Numbered from the stretch's first letter, positions 51,874-60,565 are shown. The stretch: DNA of 64,000 nt from Nocardioides marinisabuli (GCF_013466785.1 NZ_CP059163.1:930001-994000); one strand, 5' to 3'. Translations and numbers: made by a program. The notes: generated from the sequence alone by a model not told the origin.

Positions 51874-52541
51874 TGGAGTCCAGCGCCCCGGTGACCCCGC
51901 CCCCGTCCCTCGACGACATCCTCGCTGCCGCCGGCAGCGCGCGGATCGGTCGCGTCGACTTCACCCACCGGCTCGTGGCCGAGCCCCTGCCCGAGCCGGA
52001 ACCCGCACCCGAGCCGGCAGCCGAGCCCGAGGCCGTGGCCGAGCCGGAGACCGAGCCCGACCCGGAGCCCGACCCGGAGCCGACCGGCCAGCTGCACGTC
52101 TCGCCCCCGCCGCCCGAGGGCCCCCTGGTGGTCCCCACCGACACGCTCGAGAGCGTGCTGGCCCACCTGCCCCGCCTCGCGCGGGCGCCGGAGGCCCCGA
52201 CCGGCTCGGCCACCGAGGTCGACGTCGCCGAGGTCGCCCGCATCGCCGCCGAGCGCATCCGGGTGACCCGTGACGCCACCCTGACCCACCTGGCCGCGGT
52301 CGAGGAGGAGGTCGCGCGCCGGTGCGAGCTCATCACGGCGCAGGCCGAGCTCGACGCCGAGCTGATCCGGCTCCAGGCCCGCCGCGAGGCGCACGCCATC
52401 GTGGCCGCGGCCCGGGCGCGCACCGACGGGACGCCCCCCGGTGACGAGGGCGCCCGCCTGGCCGCCATCGCCGACGTGGTCGCCCGGCTCGGCTCCGACC
52501 TCGAGCTCGACGGCCCCACCCCTCCCGGAGGAGACCGATGA
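51873..52541 (+). CDS. Pro/Glu-rich protein with C-terminal coiled coil
   Basis: 222 aa, no signal peptide or TM helix. The N-terminal third includes an acidic PEPEP-type repeat stretch (about 37-70, Pro, Glu, Ala, Asp only). The C-terminal half (about 115-190) is a long amphipathic helix (VAEVARIAAERIRVTRDATL, VEEEVARRCELITAQAELDA) likely to form a coiled coil. Probably a cytosolic scaffold of the membrane complex. The start shares a base with the previous stop (TGATG); the end overlaps the next start (ATGA). Confidence 0.7.
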   Translation: MESSAPVTPPPSLDDILAAAGSARIGRVDFTHRLVAEPLPEPEPAPEPAAEPEAVAEPETEPDPEPDPEPTGQLHVSPPPPEGPLVVPTDTLESVLAHLPRLARAPEAPTGSATEVDVAEVARIAAERIRVTRDATLTHLAAVEEEVARRCELITAQAELDAELIRLQARREAHAIVAAARARTDGTPPGDEGARLAAIADVVARLGSDLELDGPTPPGGDR

Positions 52542-53728
52542 GCCCGACGCGCACCCGGTTGCCGGCCGCCCTGCTGGCCACGGGACTGCTCGCCACGCTG
52601 GCTGCCTGCGGCGGCTCCGACAGCCCCGACGGCACCGGGGCGGGTCGCTCGCCCGACGGTGACGTCGTGGTCACCGCCGGTGCCACCTCGGGCCCGGCCA
52701 CGGTCGTGGGTGCCGACGGGGGCGTGGTGGTCGCCGAGCGGCGCCACTTCAGCGCCGACTCGCCGTGGAACGAGCGGGTCGACGGGTCCCCCGTGGACCC
52801 TGCCTCCGACCGGTTGATGCGCCAGGTCCAGGTGCGCGAGGGCGTCGTCGAGGACGGCGGCTCCGTGCGGGTGCAGACCGAGAAGATCACCGACCCGATC
52901 TACATCAACACCGAGGCCTGGACGGTGCCGGTGGTGGCCGGCGGCGAGCCGACCCCGGTGGTGTGCCGCCAGTCCCAGTGCGGCGACGGCGACGACGAGA
53001 TCACCCTCGACATCCCGGCCGACATCGACCCCGACCCCCGCTACGACGGGTGGTTCACCGTCTTCGACACCACCGAGTCGGTCGCCTACGACCTGTGGCG
53101 GGCCCGGCGCGAGGACGACGGCTCCATCAGCTACCACTACATGAAGCGATGGGACCTCGACGGCCCCGGCTTCAGCGCGCCGCAGCAGGTCAGCGCCCGG
53201 GGCTCGGGGCTGCCGCTCTTCGCCGGCCTGATCCGGCCCGGCGAGCTCGAGGCCGGACTCATCGAGCACGCGCTGGCGATCAGCCTGCCCGGTCCGGCGC
53301 AGAACGTGTTCGTGCAGCCGGCCTCCTCCACCGACGGCAACGGCCTGGCCGACTCGCTTCCCGAGGGCGCCCGGATCCGTCTGCGTGCCGACGTGGTCCC
53401 CGAGCGGCCGCGCGACCCGGCGACGGGCAAGCTGATCAGGCTCACCGACCAGCAGCGCCGGATGGCCGACGCGATCGTGCTGGCGCTGCGCACCTACGGC
53501 GCCATCGTCGTGGACCGCGCCGAGGTGCCGACCCTCTACGCCCAGCGCGACGTGACCTCCGGCCTCCTGGAGGGCAACGAGCTGCAGAGCCTGGACCTCA
53601 CCGACTTCGAGGTCGTCGAGCTGGGTGAGCGCTACCGCTACCCGCCGGCCGCCGGCTCCGACGACTCGGGACTGGTGACGGCGCGTCCCTCGCGCGCCGC
53701 GACCGGCACCATCGAGGAGCAGCCATGA
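52538..53728 (+). CDS. Extracellular lipoprotein of the GT2 operon
   Basis: 396 aa. Lipoprotein signal with lipobox LAAC (Cys24), a Gly/Asp-rich linker, then a beta-rich globular domain with RHFSADSPWNERV, EITLDIPADIDPDPRYDGWF, the DTTESVAYDLWRARREDDGS block and ARGSGLPLFAGLIRPGEL ... IEHALAIS. I have the impression of similar patterns in uncharacterised secreted proteins but cannot name a family. It may bind or process the exported glycan at the outer face. ATGA overlaps at both ends. Confidence 0.75.
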   Translation: MSPTRTRLPAALLATGLLATLAACGGSDSPDGTGAGRSPDGDVVVTAGATSGPATVVGADGGVVVAERRHFSADSPWNERVDGSPVDPASDRLMRQVQVREGVVEDGGSVRVQTEKITDPIYINTEAWTVPVVAGGEPTPVVCRQSQCGDGDDEITLDIPADIDPDPRYDGWFTVFDTTESVAYDLWRARREDDGSISYHYMKRWDLDGPGFSAPQQVSARGSGLPLFAGLIRPGELEAGLIEHALAISLPGPAQNVFVQPASSTDGNGLADSLPEGARIRLRADVVPERPRDPATGKLIRLTDQQRRMADAIVLALRTYGAIVVDRAEVPTLYAQRDVTSGLLEGNELQSLDLTDFEVVELGERYRYPPAAGSDDSGLVTARPSRAATGTIEEQP

Positions 53729-55176
53729 GCAACCACCCCGTCCGGCGCACCCGAGCAGCGGGTGCCGTGCTGGCGCTGGCCGCGCTGGCGCTCACCGCCT
53801 GCTCCGAGGAGCCGACCCAGGGCGCGACCGACGTCGTGGCCGACGCGCAGGCCCGCGACTACCGCGACGGCCAGGTCGAGGCGCAGCGCGTGCGCCAGGC
53901 CAACCGTGCGCTGCCCTCGCCCACCTCCGGCGTCGTCACCATCGACGGCGTCGACGGCACCCTGACCAGCGAGGAGGTGACCGCCTTCCAGCGCAGCGGC
54001 TCCTCGGTCGACGTCGAGGTCTCCCGGCGCGGTGAGGACGCCGCCTTCGCGTCGCTGTGCGACGGGGAGGTCGACGTGGTCGACTCCACCCGCGCCGTCG
54101 CGCCCGAGGAGCTCGAGGCCTGCCGCTCCGTGGGCCTCGACGTCGTGCAGCTCCAGGTCGCCTCCGACGCGGTCGTGGTCGCCATCAAGAACGAGACCGA
54201 CGTGGGCGGCGACTGCCTGGGCACCCAGCAGGTCCGCGAGGTCTACCGGGCCGGCTCCCCCGTCACGACGTGGTCGCAGCTGGGCGACGGCTACGACGAC
54301 GTGCCGCTCGAGGTGGCCGGCCCCAACCGCGAGAACAACGCCTTCCAGTTCTTCGGCCGCACCGTGCTCGACGCCCCCGCCCCCTCCCTGATCAACCTGC
54401 GCTCCGACTACCGCACCTTCGACACCGACCAGGGCTCGCGGCTGTTCGTCGTGGGGCGCGAGCGCGACGAGGACCTCGCGCTGCAGCTGCGCGACCGCTC
54501 CCGCGAGCGCGACCTGGCCAAGAGCCGGCTCACGGAGCAGTGGCAGGTCGTCAACGACGCCAAGGCCGAGGTCGAGGTGGCCCACGCCGAGGTCGAGAAG
54601 GGGGTGCGCGACCAGCGTCCCGCGGACCAGCAGGCCGCCGACCGCCAGCGCGTGGTGCGCGCCGAGGAGGCGCTCGCCGCGGCCCGCAGCGAGATGTTCG
54701 TGCTGACCGACGAGAAGAACGCGGTGGTGGCGCGCTACGACGCCGCCGCCGCGGCGCGCGCCCGGGTGCAGCGCACCCGCGGGCACGTGGGCTACTTCCT
54801 GTTCAGCTACTACGAGCTCTTCGAGGACCAGCTGCGCCCCTTCGAGATCACCGACCCCGACGGAGAGCGCAACTGCATCTTCCCCTCCCAGCGCACCATC
54901 ACCAGCGGCGAGTACCCGCTGTCGCGCCGGATGCTGCTGACCACCACCACCCGCTCCCTGGACCGCCCGGAGGTCGCCGAGTTCCTCGAGCACTTCCTCG
55001 ACCGCGCGGGTGACGCGGCCGTCGACGCCCAGCTGGTCGCGCTCTCCCAGGCCGAGATCGACCGCCAGCTCGACTGGGTCACCGGCCGCGAGGAGCCCGA
55101 CCTCGTCACGCTGGAGGAGGCACCGCAGACCGAGCAGGCCGCACCGGCCACCCAGCCGGCGGAGCCGGCCCGGTGA
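53725..55176 (+). CDS. PstS-like binding lipoprotein with a coiled-coil insertion
   Basis: 483 aa. Lipobox LTAC (Cys26). Residues about 60-240 look like a periplasmic binding (PstS/PBP type 2) domain: VTIDGVDGTLTSEEVTAFQR, VDVVDSTRAVAPEELEACR, VVVAIKNETDVGGDCLG, VYRAGSPVTTWSQL. Residues about 247-350 are a strongly charged helical hairpin (RERDLAKSRLTEQWQVVNDA, then ADRQRVVRAEEALAAARSEM), after which the binding-protein fold resumes with GHVGYFLFSYYE and YPLSRRMLLTTTTRSLDRPE. The insertion could span the thick wall or bridge to the synthase. GTGA overlap with the next gene. Confidence 0.78.
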   Translation: MSNHPVRRTRAAGAVLALAALALTACSEEPTQGATDVVADAQARDYRDGQVEAQRVRQANRALPSPTSGVVTIDGVDGTLTSEEVTAFQRSGSSVDVEVSRRGEDAAFASLCDGEVDVVDSTRAVAPEELEACRSVGLDVVQLQVASDAVVVAIKNETDVGGDCLGTQQVREVYRAGSPVTTWSQLGDGYDDVPLEVAGPNRENNAFQFFGRTVLDAPAPSLINLRSDYRTFDTDQGSRLFVVGRERDEDLALQLRDRSRERDLAKSRLTEQWQVVNDAKAEVEVAHAEVEKGVRDQRPADQQAADRQRVVRAEEALAAARSEMFVLTDEKNAVVARYDAAAAARARVQRTRGHVGYFLFSYYELFEDQLRPFEITDPDGERNCIFPSQRTITSGEYPLSRRMLLTTTTRSLDRPEVAEFLEHFLDRAGDAAVDAQLVALSQAEIDRQLDWVTGREEPDLVTLEEAPQTEQAAPATQPAEPAR

Positions 55177-56225
55177 GCCCCGCCCGCGGGGTCGCGGCCT
55201 GGGTGCTGGTGGCGCTCGTGGGCTCGCTGCTGCCCTCGACCACGGCGACCGGCGCGGAGCGTCCCGGGGCGGGCGGGGCGTCCGCGACGCCCGCCGAGCG
55301 GGTGGCGACCCGCCGCGTCGAGGACGCCACCCGCCGCAAGATCGTCCTGGACTGGAACGGTCCCGGCGGCCGCCAGGTGCGCTCCACCCCGGTCCCGGGC
55401 ATCGGCACCCTCAAGCTGGTCTGCAAGCCGCGCAACACGATGGTCAAGCTGACCCCGTACGACCGCTCGGCCGAGACGCAGATGTGGCTGGCCAAGCACG
55501 AGGACAAGGCTGGCCCCGCGGTCGCGGTCAAGAACGTGCGCGTCTACCGCTGGGCCGACGCCGACGACGACGGCCGCGGCGGCACCGGTCGCAGCGCCCA
55601 CGAGGGCCTCAACCAGGCCACCCCCGTCGAGAACTACTCCTCGGGCTTCATGCACGGCGTCGTCAGCCAGCGCCCCGGTCGCCACCAGCCGACCGCGGGC
55701 GCGGCCCGCACGCCGTCGACCTCGCTCGAGATCAACTGGTACTGGAACGGCTTCCACCACCCGCGCCAGTACCGGTCGTGCCGGATCGCCGCCACCCTCC
55801 AGACCGTCACCGACACCTCCATCGGCGTCGACTGGCACGGCGACGCCGACGGCCTCGCCGGCCCCAGCCGCCAGGTCACACCGCTCGACGGGCTCGGTGA
55901 CCTCGAGCTGACCTGCTCCCCCGACCACGGCGACGGCGGGCGCCAGGACGTGCTGCTGCGCACCGAGGACCGGGAGGCGACGCTCTACTACGAGCGCATC
56001 GAGGGCGAGGGCGCCGTGGACGACCACGTCGAGACCGACACCCTCGAGCACGACCCCGTGCTGGGCGCGGTGCCGCCGGTGACGCTGCCCGAGAACGGCA
56101 TGCTGCGGCTGTGGTGGACCGCCCACGGCCGCACCCGTCGCTTCGTGCTCTCCTCCTACTACGTCGTCAACGACGCCGAGCACCCGCACCTCAACCTCTG
56201 CGAGGTCGCGGCGGCCGAGTTCTGA
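55173..56225 (+). CDS. Secreted protein with internal duplication, end of the GT2 operon
   Basis: 350 aa. N-terminal signal peptide (about 8-28, cleavage near ATGAE). Two related halves: about 54-110 (RKIVLDWNGPGGRQV, PVPGIGTLKLVCKPR) and about 214-275 (TSIGVDWHGDADGLA, PLDGLGDLELTCSPD), each a beta-rich unit with DW-x-G, a P-x-x-G-[IL]-G-x-L-x-L-x-C strand and a further strand. Probably a tandem carbohydrate-binding-like fold, one Cys per unit. GTG start overlaps the previous stop. Last gene; no terminator hairpin is obvious in the 45-nt gap. Confidence 0.75.
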   Translation: MSPARGVAAWVLVALVGSLLPSTTATGAERPGAGGASATPAERVATRRVEDATRRKIVLDWNGPGGRQVRSTPVPGIGTLKLVCKPRNTMVKLTPYDRSAETQMWLAKHEDKAGPAVAVKNVRVYRWADADDDGRGGTGRSAHEGLNQATPVENYSSGFMHGVVSQRPGRHQPTAGAARTPSTSLEINWYWNGFHHPRQYRSCRIAATLQTVTDTSIGVDWHGDADGLAGPSRQVTPLDGLGDLELTCSPDHGDGGRQDVLLRTEDREATLYYERIEGEGAVDDHVETDTLEHDPVLGAVPPVTLPENGMLRLWWTAHGRTRRFVLSSYYVVNDAEHPHLNLCEVAAAEF

Positions 56226-56269
56226 GCCGACTGCGTCCACCCCCTGCGGCGGCCCGCAGCAGTCCCGGA

Positions 56270-57151
56270 TCAGTGTGCGGCGCTGTCTCCCAGCTGCAGG
56301 GTGAAGGTGTCGAGGAGCGTGCTGCCGTCCTCGGCGTAGACGTTGAGTATCGGTCCGTGGCCCAGTGCCGCCCAGCGTTCCTGCCACTCGAGGGCCTGCG
56401 CGGGGGTAGCCGGAGACTGCTCGGCGGTGAAGGTGTAGCCCCGCACGCCGTGGTCGCCGCCCGTGGCCACCAGGTCGGGCTCGCGGGTGCCGGTGTCGGC
56501 GCCGTAGGTCTGACCGGCGTCGTTGCGGGGGTACCCCTCGGCCGGGTTCTTGCGCTTGCCGAGCGGTTCGCCGGGTCGGTGGACGACACCACGGGTCAGG
56601 ACACCGACGCGGGTGCCGTCCGTGCCGCGGACGGGAACGGTCAAGGCACCGGTCGAGGACAGGTAGCCGGCCGCGGTGAGGTCGTCGACCAGGCGGTCGC
56701 AAGCAGGCCGGGTCGAGCAGTGGTAGTCGCTGTCGCTCATGTCCGCAACGGACACGTACCCCTGCGCGCCGTTGTCGGCGACGACGGGGAAGGTGCCGGC
56801 TGGCGACGTCTCCCCGTCCCACCCCTCACTCATCCATCCACCGTCGTCCTCCGGCTCCGCGCCGAGGCTCGGGTCCAGCTTCTGGCTGGCTTCGGGCGCC
56901 ACCGGGGTGCTGGCCTCCTGGTGCTGCCGGGGGCCCTCAGCGGGGTCCAGTGCCGTGTCGTCGACGCTGGCCCCGACGAGGTACGCCGACGCGACCGTGG
57001 CCACACCGAGACCGGCGACAGCGGCTCCGAGGCAGATGCGTGTCCGGCGTCGGCGTCGACGGGACGCGGCGAGGACGAGGCCGACCGGTGGTGCGGCGAC
57101 GGGGATGTCGTCTCCCGCGCGGGCGACCAGCTCGGTCAGGTCGTTGCTCAT
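56270..57151 (-). CDS. Membrane protein coupled to the SigE-family sigma factor
   Basis: 293 aa. Short cytosolic N-terminus (SNDLTELVARAGDDIPVAAP, then RRRRRR), one TM helix (about 40-61) and a large extracytoplasmic domain with no known motif. ATG 57151 overlaps the sigma-factor stop (ATGA). Position and topology suggest an anti-sigma-like or signal-sensing partner, though no zinc HxxxCxxC anti-sigma motif is present. Confidence 0.75.
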   Translation of the reverse strand: MSNDLTELVARAGDDIPVAAPPVGLVLAASRRRRRRTRICLGAAVAGLGVATVASAYLVGASVDDTALDPAEGPRQHQEASTPVAPEASQKLDPSLGAEPEDDGGWMSEGWDGETSPAGTFPVVADNGAQGYVSVADMSDSDYHCSTRPACDRLVDDLTAAGYLSSTGALTVPVRGTDGTRVGVLTRGVVHRPGEPLGKRKNPAEGYPRNDAGQTYGADTGTREPDLVATGGDHGVRGYTFTAEQSPATPAQALEWQERWAALGHGPILNVYAEDGSTLLDTFTLQLGDSAAH

Positions 57152-57681
57152 CGCTCTGCCTCCGTTCGTAGCGGGACCAGGCGGGGGTCGGCGGCCAGTG
57201 CTGTCATGGCCCTCGACAGCCGGCTCTTGACCGTGCCCGGGGCGACGTCGAGGACGTCGGCCGTCTGCTGCTCCGAGAGGTCGCAGAAGTGGCGCAGCAC
57301 CACCACCTGCCGCTGAGCGAGCGGCAACCCAGCCAGCGCTTCGCGGACCCCGTGCGCGACGGACACGGACTCTGCGACGTCACCGCCCGCGGACAGCGTC
57401 GCCTGGAGATCGCGCTGGGTCGCTGGGTCGGTCGGCACTTCGCTGCGCCACCGGCGTCGGCGGCTCGCCCGCATCCTGTTGATCAGGATGCGGTGCACGT
57501 ACGCCGCGGAGTCCTGGGCGAGCTGCACGCGACCCCAACGACGGTGGCAGTCGACCAGCGCCGCCTGGGCGAGGTCCTCAGCAGCATGGAGGTCCGCGCC
57601 CATCAGCACCGCTGCACGCACCAGGCCCGCCCAGCGGGCGGCCATGAACGCCTCGAAGTCGGCGGTCTCGTCAGGTGTCAC
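57148..57681 (-). CDS. ECF RNA polymerase sigma factor, SigE family
   Basis: 177 aa. Region 2: FEAFMAARWAGLVRAAVLMG, AEDLAQAALVDCHRRW, YVHRILINRMRASRRRRWRS; region 4: REALAGLPLAQRQVVVLRHF, LSEQQTADVLDVAPGTVKSR (helix-turn-helix, about 138-157). Of the SigE/SigK-like actinobacterial group usually followed by a membrane protein, as here. GTG 57681 chosen as it begins the conserved N-terminus; no clear ribosome site is seen. Targets unknown. Confidence 0.9.
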   Translation of the reverse strand: MTPDETADFEAFMAARWAGLVRAAVLMGADLHAAEDLAQAALVDCHRRWGRVQLAQDSAAYVHRILINRMRASRRRRWRSEVPTDPATQRDLQATLSAGGDVAESVSVAHGVREALAGLPLAQRQVVVLRHFCDLSEQQTADVLDVAPGTVKSRLSRAMTALAADPRLVPLRTEAER

Positions 57682-57964
57682 ACAGGTAAAGATGCCCCAG
57701 CAGCGCCATTCGGTTCCATCGAGCCCCAGCGGCGGCCAGGGGGGCAGCGGGGTGGTGTACCTCGACCGGCGTGAGCGCGTGCCTTGCTGGGCACCTGGGC
57801 CGGGGCAGAAAGTGTGGAGTCCTGGATCGGGGTGCACGGGCAACTGAGCTGTGGACCCCGTGGGTGGCCCGTGTTGCCGTCCGTTTGACGCTGCCCTCGT
57901 AGCGTTGTCCTGGACGTCGCGACGGGGGGTCGCGACCGGCGTCTCGGAGCGAGGGGGCACGACG

Positions 57965-58171
57965 ATGTCGAAGCGACCGGACACCGGCGCACACGCGGGA
58001 CGACGCACCTCGACGGTCCAGCTGGCCGTGGTGCGCGACGACGCGACCACCCGGTCCCGCGACGAGGAGGCGTGCTCCGAGGGGCGCCGCCCGCTCGGGT
58101 GGCTCTTCCACGAGGGCCCCGGAGGTCGCCTCGACCCCCGCTCACAGACCTCCGACGCCCGGCGGCGCTAG
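57965..58171 (+). CDS. Hypothetical small basic protein
   Basis: 68 aa, Arg/Asp-rich, no TM helix (MSKRPDTGAHAGRRTSTVQL at the start). ATG 57965 has a GAGCGAGGGGG site. Its TAG stop shares CTAG (58168-58171) with the convergent acyltransferase gene. The region 57682-57964 before it holds no other gene that I can support. No family recognised. Confidence 0.5.
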   Translation: MSKRPDTGAHAGRRTSTVQLAVVRDDATTRSRDEEACSEGRRPLGWLFHEGPGGRLDPRSQTSDARRR

Positions 58172-58956
58172 TCGGGCGGCCCCCAGGTGGGCCGCACCGC
58201 CGACCTCGGCGACTCCTCCAGCGCACGGGCGTCGCGGCGCGAGGGCGCCGTCCCGCCCAGGTGACGGGGGTACCACCGTGCTTGCTCCCCCGGTCGCGGC
58301 CGGTGCTCGGGCAGCCGCTGCAGGTCCTCGAGCAGGCCCGTGAGCCGCTCGCCCAGCCCAGCCGTGGTCGTGCCCAGGTCGGCGGTCGGGGCCACGCGCA
58401 GCGGCGCGCCGAACCGTACGTCGACCGTGCGGCCACGGGCCAGGTCCGGGCGCGGCGAGGGCTCGTGCGCCTCGCGGCGCAGCGGCCAGAGCCGCTGGGT
58501 GCCCCACACCGCCACGGGCACCACCGGCACGTCCAGCTCGCGCGCCAGCGCCGCCACACCGGGCATCAGCGCGCGCACCGTGTAGGAGTGCGAGACCCCG
58601 GCCTCGGGGAAGGCACCCACCGCCTCGCCCTCCCGCAGCAGCGCGCGGGCGCGCAGGTAGGCCGCCGCCGGCGCCCGCCGGTCGACCGGGACGTGGCGCA
58701 TCGCGGTCATCGCGCGCCCGACCAGCGGTGCGTGCCACACGTCGTGCCGGGCCAGGAAGCGCACGTGGCGCCCGCGCGCGAGGGCGGCCTGGCCCACGAA
58801 GAGGAAGTCCGCGAAGGCCACGTGGTTGCTGGCCAGCAGCACCGGACCGTGCTCGGGCAGGTGCTCCTCGCCCGACCAGCGGCTGGTGACCTGCAGCGCC
58901 CGGAGCGCCACCCGGCCCAGCCGGACGGTCGCGCCGTACGCCGCTTCGCCGCTCAG
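58168..58956 (-). CDS. 1-acyl-sn-glycerol-3-phosphate acyltransferase (PlsC-like)
   Basis: About 262 aa. Acyltransferase motifs: LASNHVAFADFLFVG (NHxxxxD, catalytic His), the FPEAGVSHS box (motif III FPEG-like with Ala for Gly), and PVVPVAVWGTQ. Transfers acyl chains to lysophosphatidate or a related lipid at the membrane. The start is uncertain: the expected N-terminal helix begins near 58956, where CTG overlaps the preceding stop (CTGA); conventional GTG starts are 58911 (shorter) and 59010 (58-nt overlap). The convergent stop shares CTAG with the small ORF. Confidence 0.82.
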   Translation of the reverse strand: MSGEAAYGATVRLGRVALRALQVTSRWSGEEHLPEHGPVLLASNHVAFADFLFVGQAALARGRHVRFLARHDVWHAPLVGRAMTAMRHVPVDRRAPAAAYLRARALLREGEAVGAFPEAGVSHSYTVRALMPGVAALARELDVPVVPVAVWGTQRLWPLRREAHEPSPRPDLARGRTVDVRFGAPLRVAPTADLGTTTAGLGERLTGLLEDLQRLPEHRPRPGEQARWYPRHLGGTAPSRRDARALEESPRSAVRPTWGPPD

Positions 58957-60221
58957 GAGAAGGGGGGTCGGGCGTCGAGGGCCAGCGAACGGCGCCCGGC
59001 CCAGCGCCACACCCGCGCGGCGCTGTCGCGGTCCTCGTCGGTGACCAGGTTGCCCATCCACCGCAGCGCCAGCGTCATCAGCCGGTCCGAGCGCATCCCG
59101 GCCGGCCCCAGCGTCGGCAGCAGCCGCGGCACCGTGACCAGGCCCGCGAGCCGCCGGGCGACGGAGAACGACTCCCCGTAGTGCGCCGAGAGCAGGGCCG
59201 GCCAGTCGGTGGCGAGCCGGTCGCGGTCGGGGTTGAGGTCGGCCATCAGCTCGGCGACCAGTCGACCGGTCTCGAGCCCGTAGTCGATGCCCTCGCCGTT
59301 GAGCGGGTTCACGCAGCCGGCGGCGTCACCGACCAGCGCCCAGTTGGGCCCGGCGACGCCGGAGACGGCACCGCCCATGGGCAGCAGCGCCGACGTCGGC
59401 GCCCGCAGCTCGCCGCTGAGGCCGAAGCCCTCACGACGCTCGTCGGCGTAGAACTGCATGAGCGGCTTGACGGCGATGTTCGCCGGGCGCTTCGCGGTGG
59501 CCAGCGTGCCGACGCCGAGGTTCACCTCGCCGTTGCCGAGCGGGAAGATCCAGCCGTAGCCCGACAGGATCGCGCCGTCCTCGCCGCGCAGCTCCAGGTG
59601 CGAGCTGATCCACGGGTCGTCGGACTCGGTGGAGGCGACGTAGGAGCGACCCGCGACGCCGTAGACGGTGTCGCGGTGCCACTCGCGGCCCAGCACCTTG
59701 CCCAGCGGCGAGCGCACGCCGTCGGCGACCACCAGGCGCCGGCAGCCGATCTCGAACCGCTCCACGTCGTCGCGTCCGCCGGGGCCGCGACGCTCCACCA
59801 CGACCGCGCGCACCCGGTCGCCCTCGCGCACGACGTCGACGGCCCGGACCCCGTCGAGCGCCTGGGCCCCGGCCTTGATGGCCGCGGTGCGCAGGTGGTC
59901 GTCGAGCTCGGTGCGCGGCACGGCGCTGCCCCACGAGGGCAGGTTCCCGCCGGGCCAGGGCAGCAGCAGGGTCTGGCCGAACCCGTGGGCGCGCAGCCCC
60001 TGGTTGACGGTGTGGGCGCGCAGCCAGTCCTCCAGCCCGAGCAGCGACAGCTCGTGCACCGCGCGCGGGGTCAGCCCGTCGCCGCAGGTCTTGTCGCGCG
60101 GGAAGACCGCAGCGTCGGTCAGCAGGACGTCGAGGCCGGCGCGTGCGGCCCAGGCGGCGGCCGCCGACCCGGCCGGTCCGGCACCGACGACGAGGACGTC
60201 GGTCTGGGTCGGGAGGCTCAC
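58953..60221 (-). CDS. Geranylgeranyl reductase family FAD oxidoreductase (MenJ-like)
   Basis: 422 aa. FAD-binding DVLVVGAGPAGSAAAAWAAR (about 8-27), PRDKTCGDGLTPRAV (family motif with the conserved Cys), VADGVRSPLGK, and the second FAD motif NWALVGDAAGCVNPLNGEG (about 293-311). Similar to mycobacterial MenJ (Rv0561c), which saturates one isoprene unit of menaquinone; archaeal homologues act on lipids. GTG 60221 is 6 nt after GAGAAT on the minus strand (leaderless). The PlsC-like gene follows directly, so both may serve membrane lipid maturation. Confidence 0.9.
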   Translation of the reverse strand: MSLPTQTDVLVVGAGPAGSAAAAWAARAGLDVLLTDAAVFPRDKTCGDGLTPRAVHELSLLGLEDWLRAHTVNQGLRAHGFGQTLLLPWPGGNLPSWGSAVPRTELDDHLRTAAIKAGAQALDGVRAVDVVREGDRVRAVVVERRGPGGRDDVERFEIGCRRLVVADGVRSPLGKVLGREWHRDTVYGVAGRSYVASTESDDPWISSHLELRGEDGAILSGYGWIFPLGNGEVNLGVGTLATAKRPANIAVKPLMQFYADERREGFGLSGELRAPTSALLPMGGAVSGVAGPNWALVGDAAGCVNPLNGEGIDYGLETGRLVAELMADLNPDRDRLATDWPALLSAHYGESFSVARRLAGLVTVPRLLPTLGPAGMRSDRLMTLALRWMGNLVTDEDRDSAARVWRWAGRRSLALDARPPFS

Positions 60222-60272
60222 GCCGTGATTCTCCCAGGTGGTCGGGCGCGCCCCAAGTCCACCCGTCCCGGG

Positions 60273-60476
60273 CTAGGTGTCCTGCTCCTCCACCGGCGGG
60301 TAGACCTGCCCGGTCGTGTCGTACTCGTCGCGGTCGGTGAACATTCCCTTCTCGGGGTCGAAGTCGCGCTCGGTGTTGTCGACCTCGGCCCCCTCGGGCC
60401 GGTTCTCGGCCGCCAGCCGCTCCGCCCGCTCACGCTCGACCTGCTCGACCTCGTCCTGGCCCGGCTGCTCGTCCAC
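60273..60476 (-). CDS. Small acidic protein
   Basis: 67 aa, about one third Asp/Glu, no TM helix: EQPGQDEVEQVERERAERLA, then DFDPEKGMFTDRDEYDTTGQ and VYPPVEEQDT. GTG 60476 has a GGGAGG site 8 nt upstream. Position between MenJ-like and rpoC genes. The ordered pattern of charged residues suggests a real, probably disordered protein; function unknown. Confidence 0.6.
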   Translation of the reverse strand: MDEQPGQDEVEQVERERAERLAAENRPEGAEVDNTERDFDPEKGMFTDRDEYDTTGQVYPPVEEQDT

Positions 60477-60565
60477 GTCGTCGCCTCCCGATAGGTGAGC
60501 ACCCAGCGCACCACGCCGCGCCGGCCCGCGCAACGCCCCGACCGGGCGTCCCCGAAATCACCACA

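Noticed and set aside
51979..52085. GC-rich repeats (CCCGAGCC-type) as a regulatory array
   Set aside because: They encode the Pro/Glu repeat of the coiled-coil protein and keep the reading frame.
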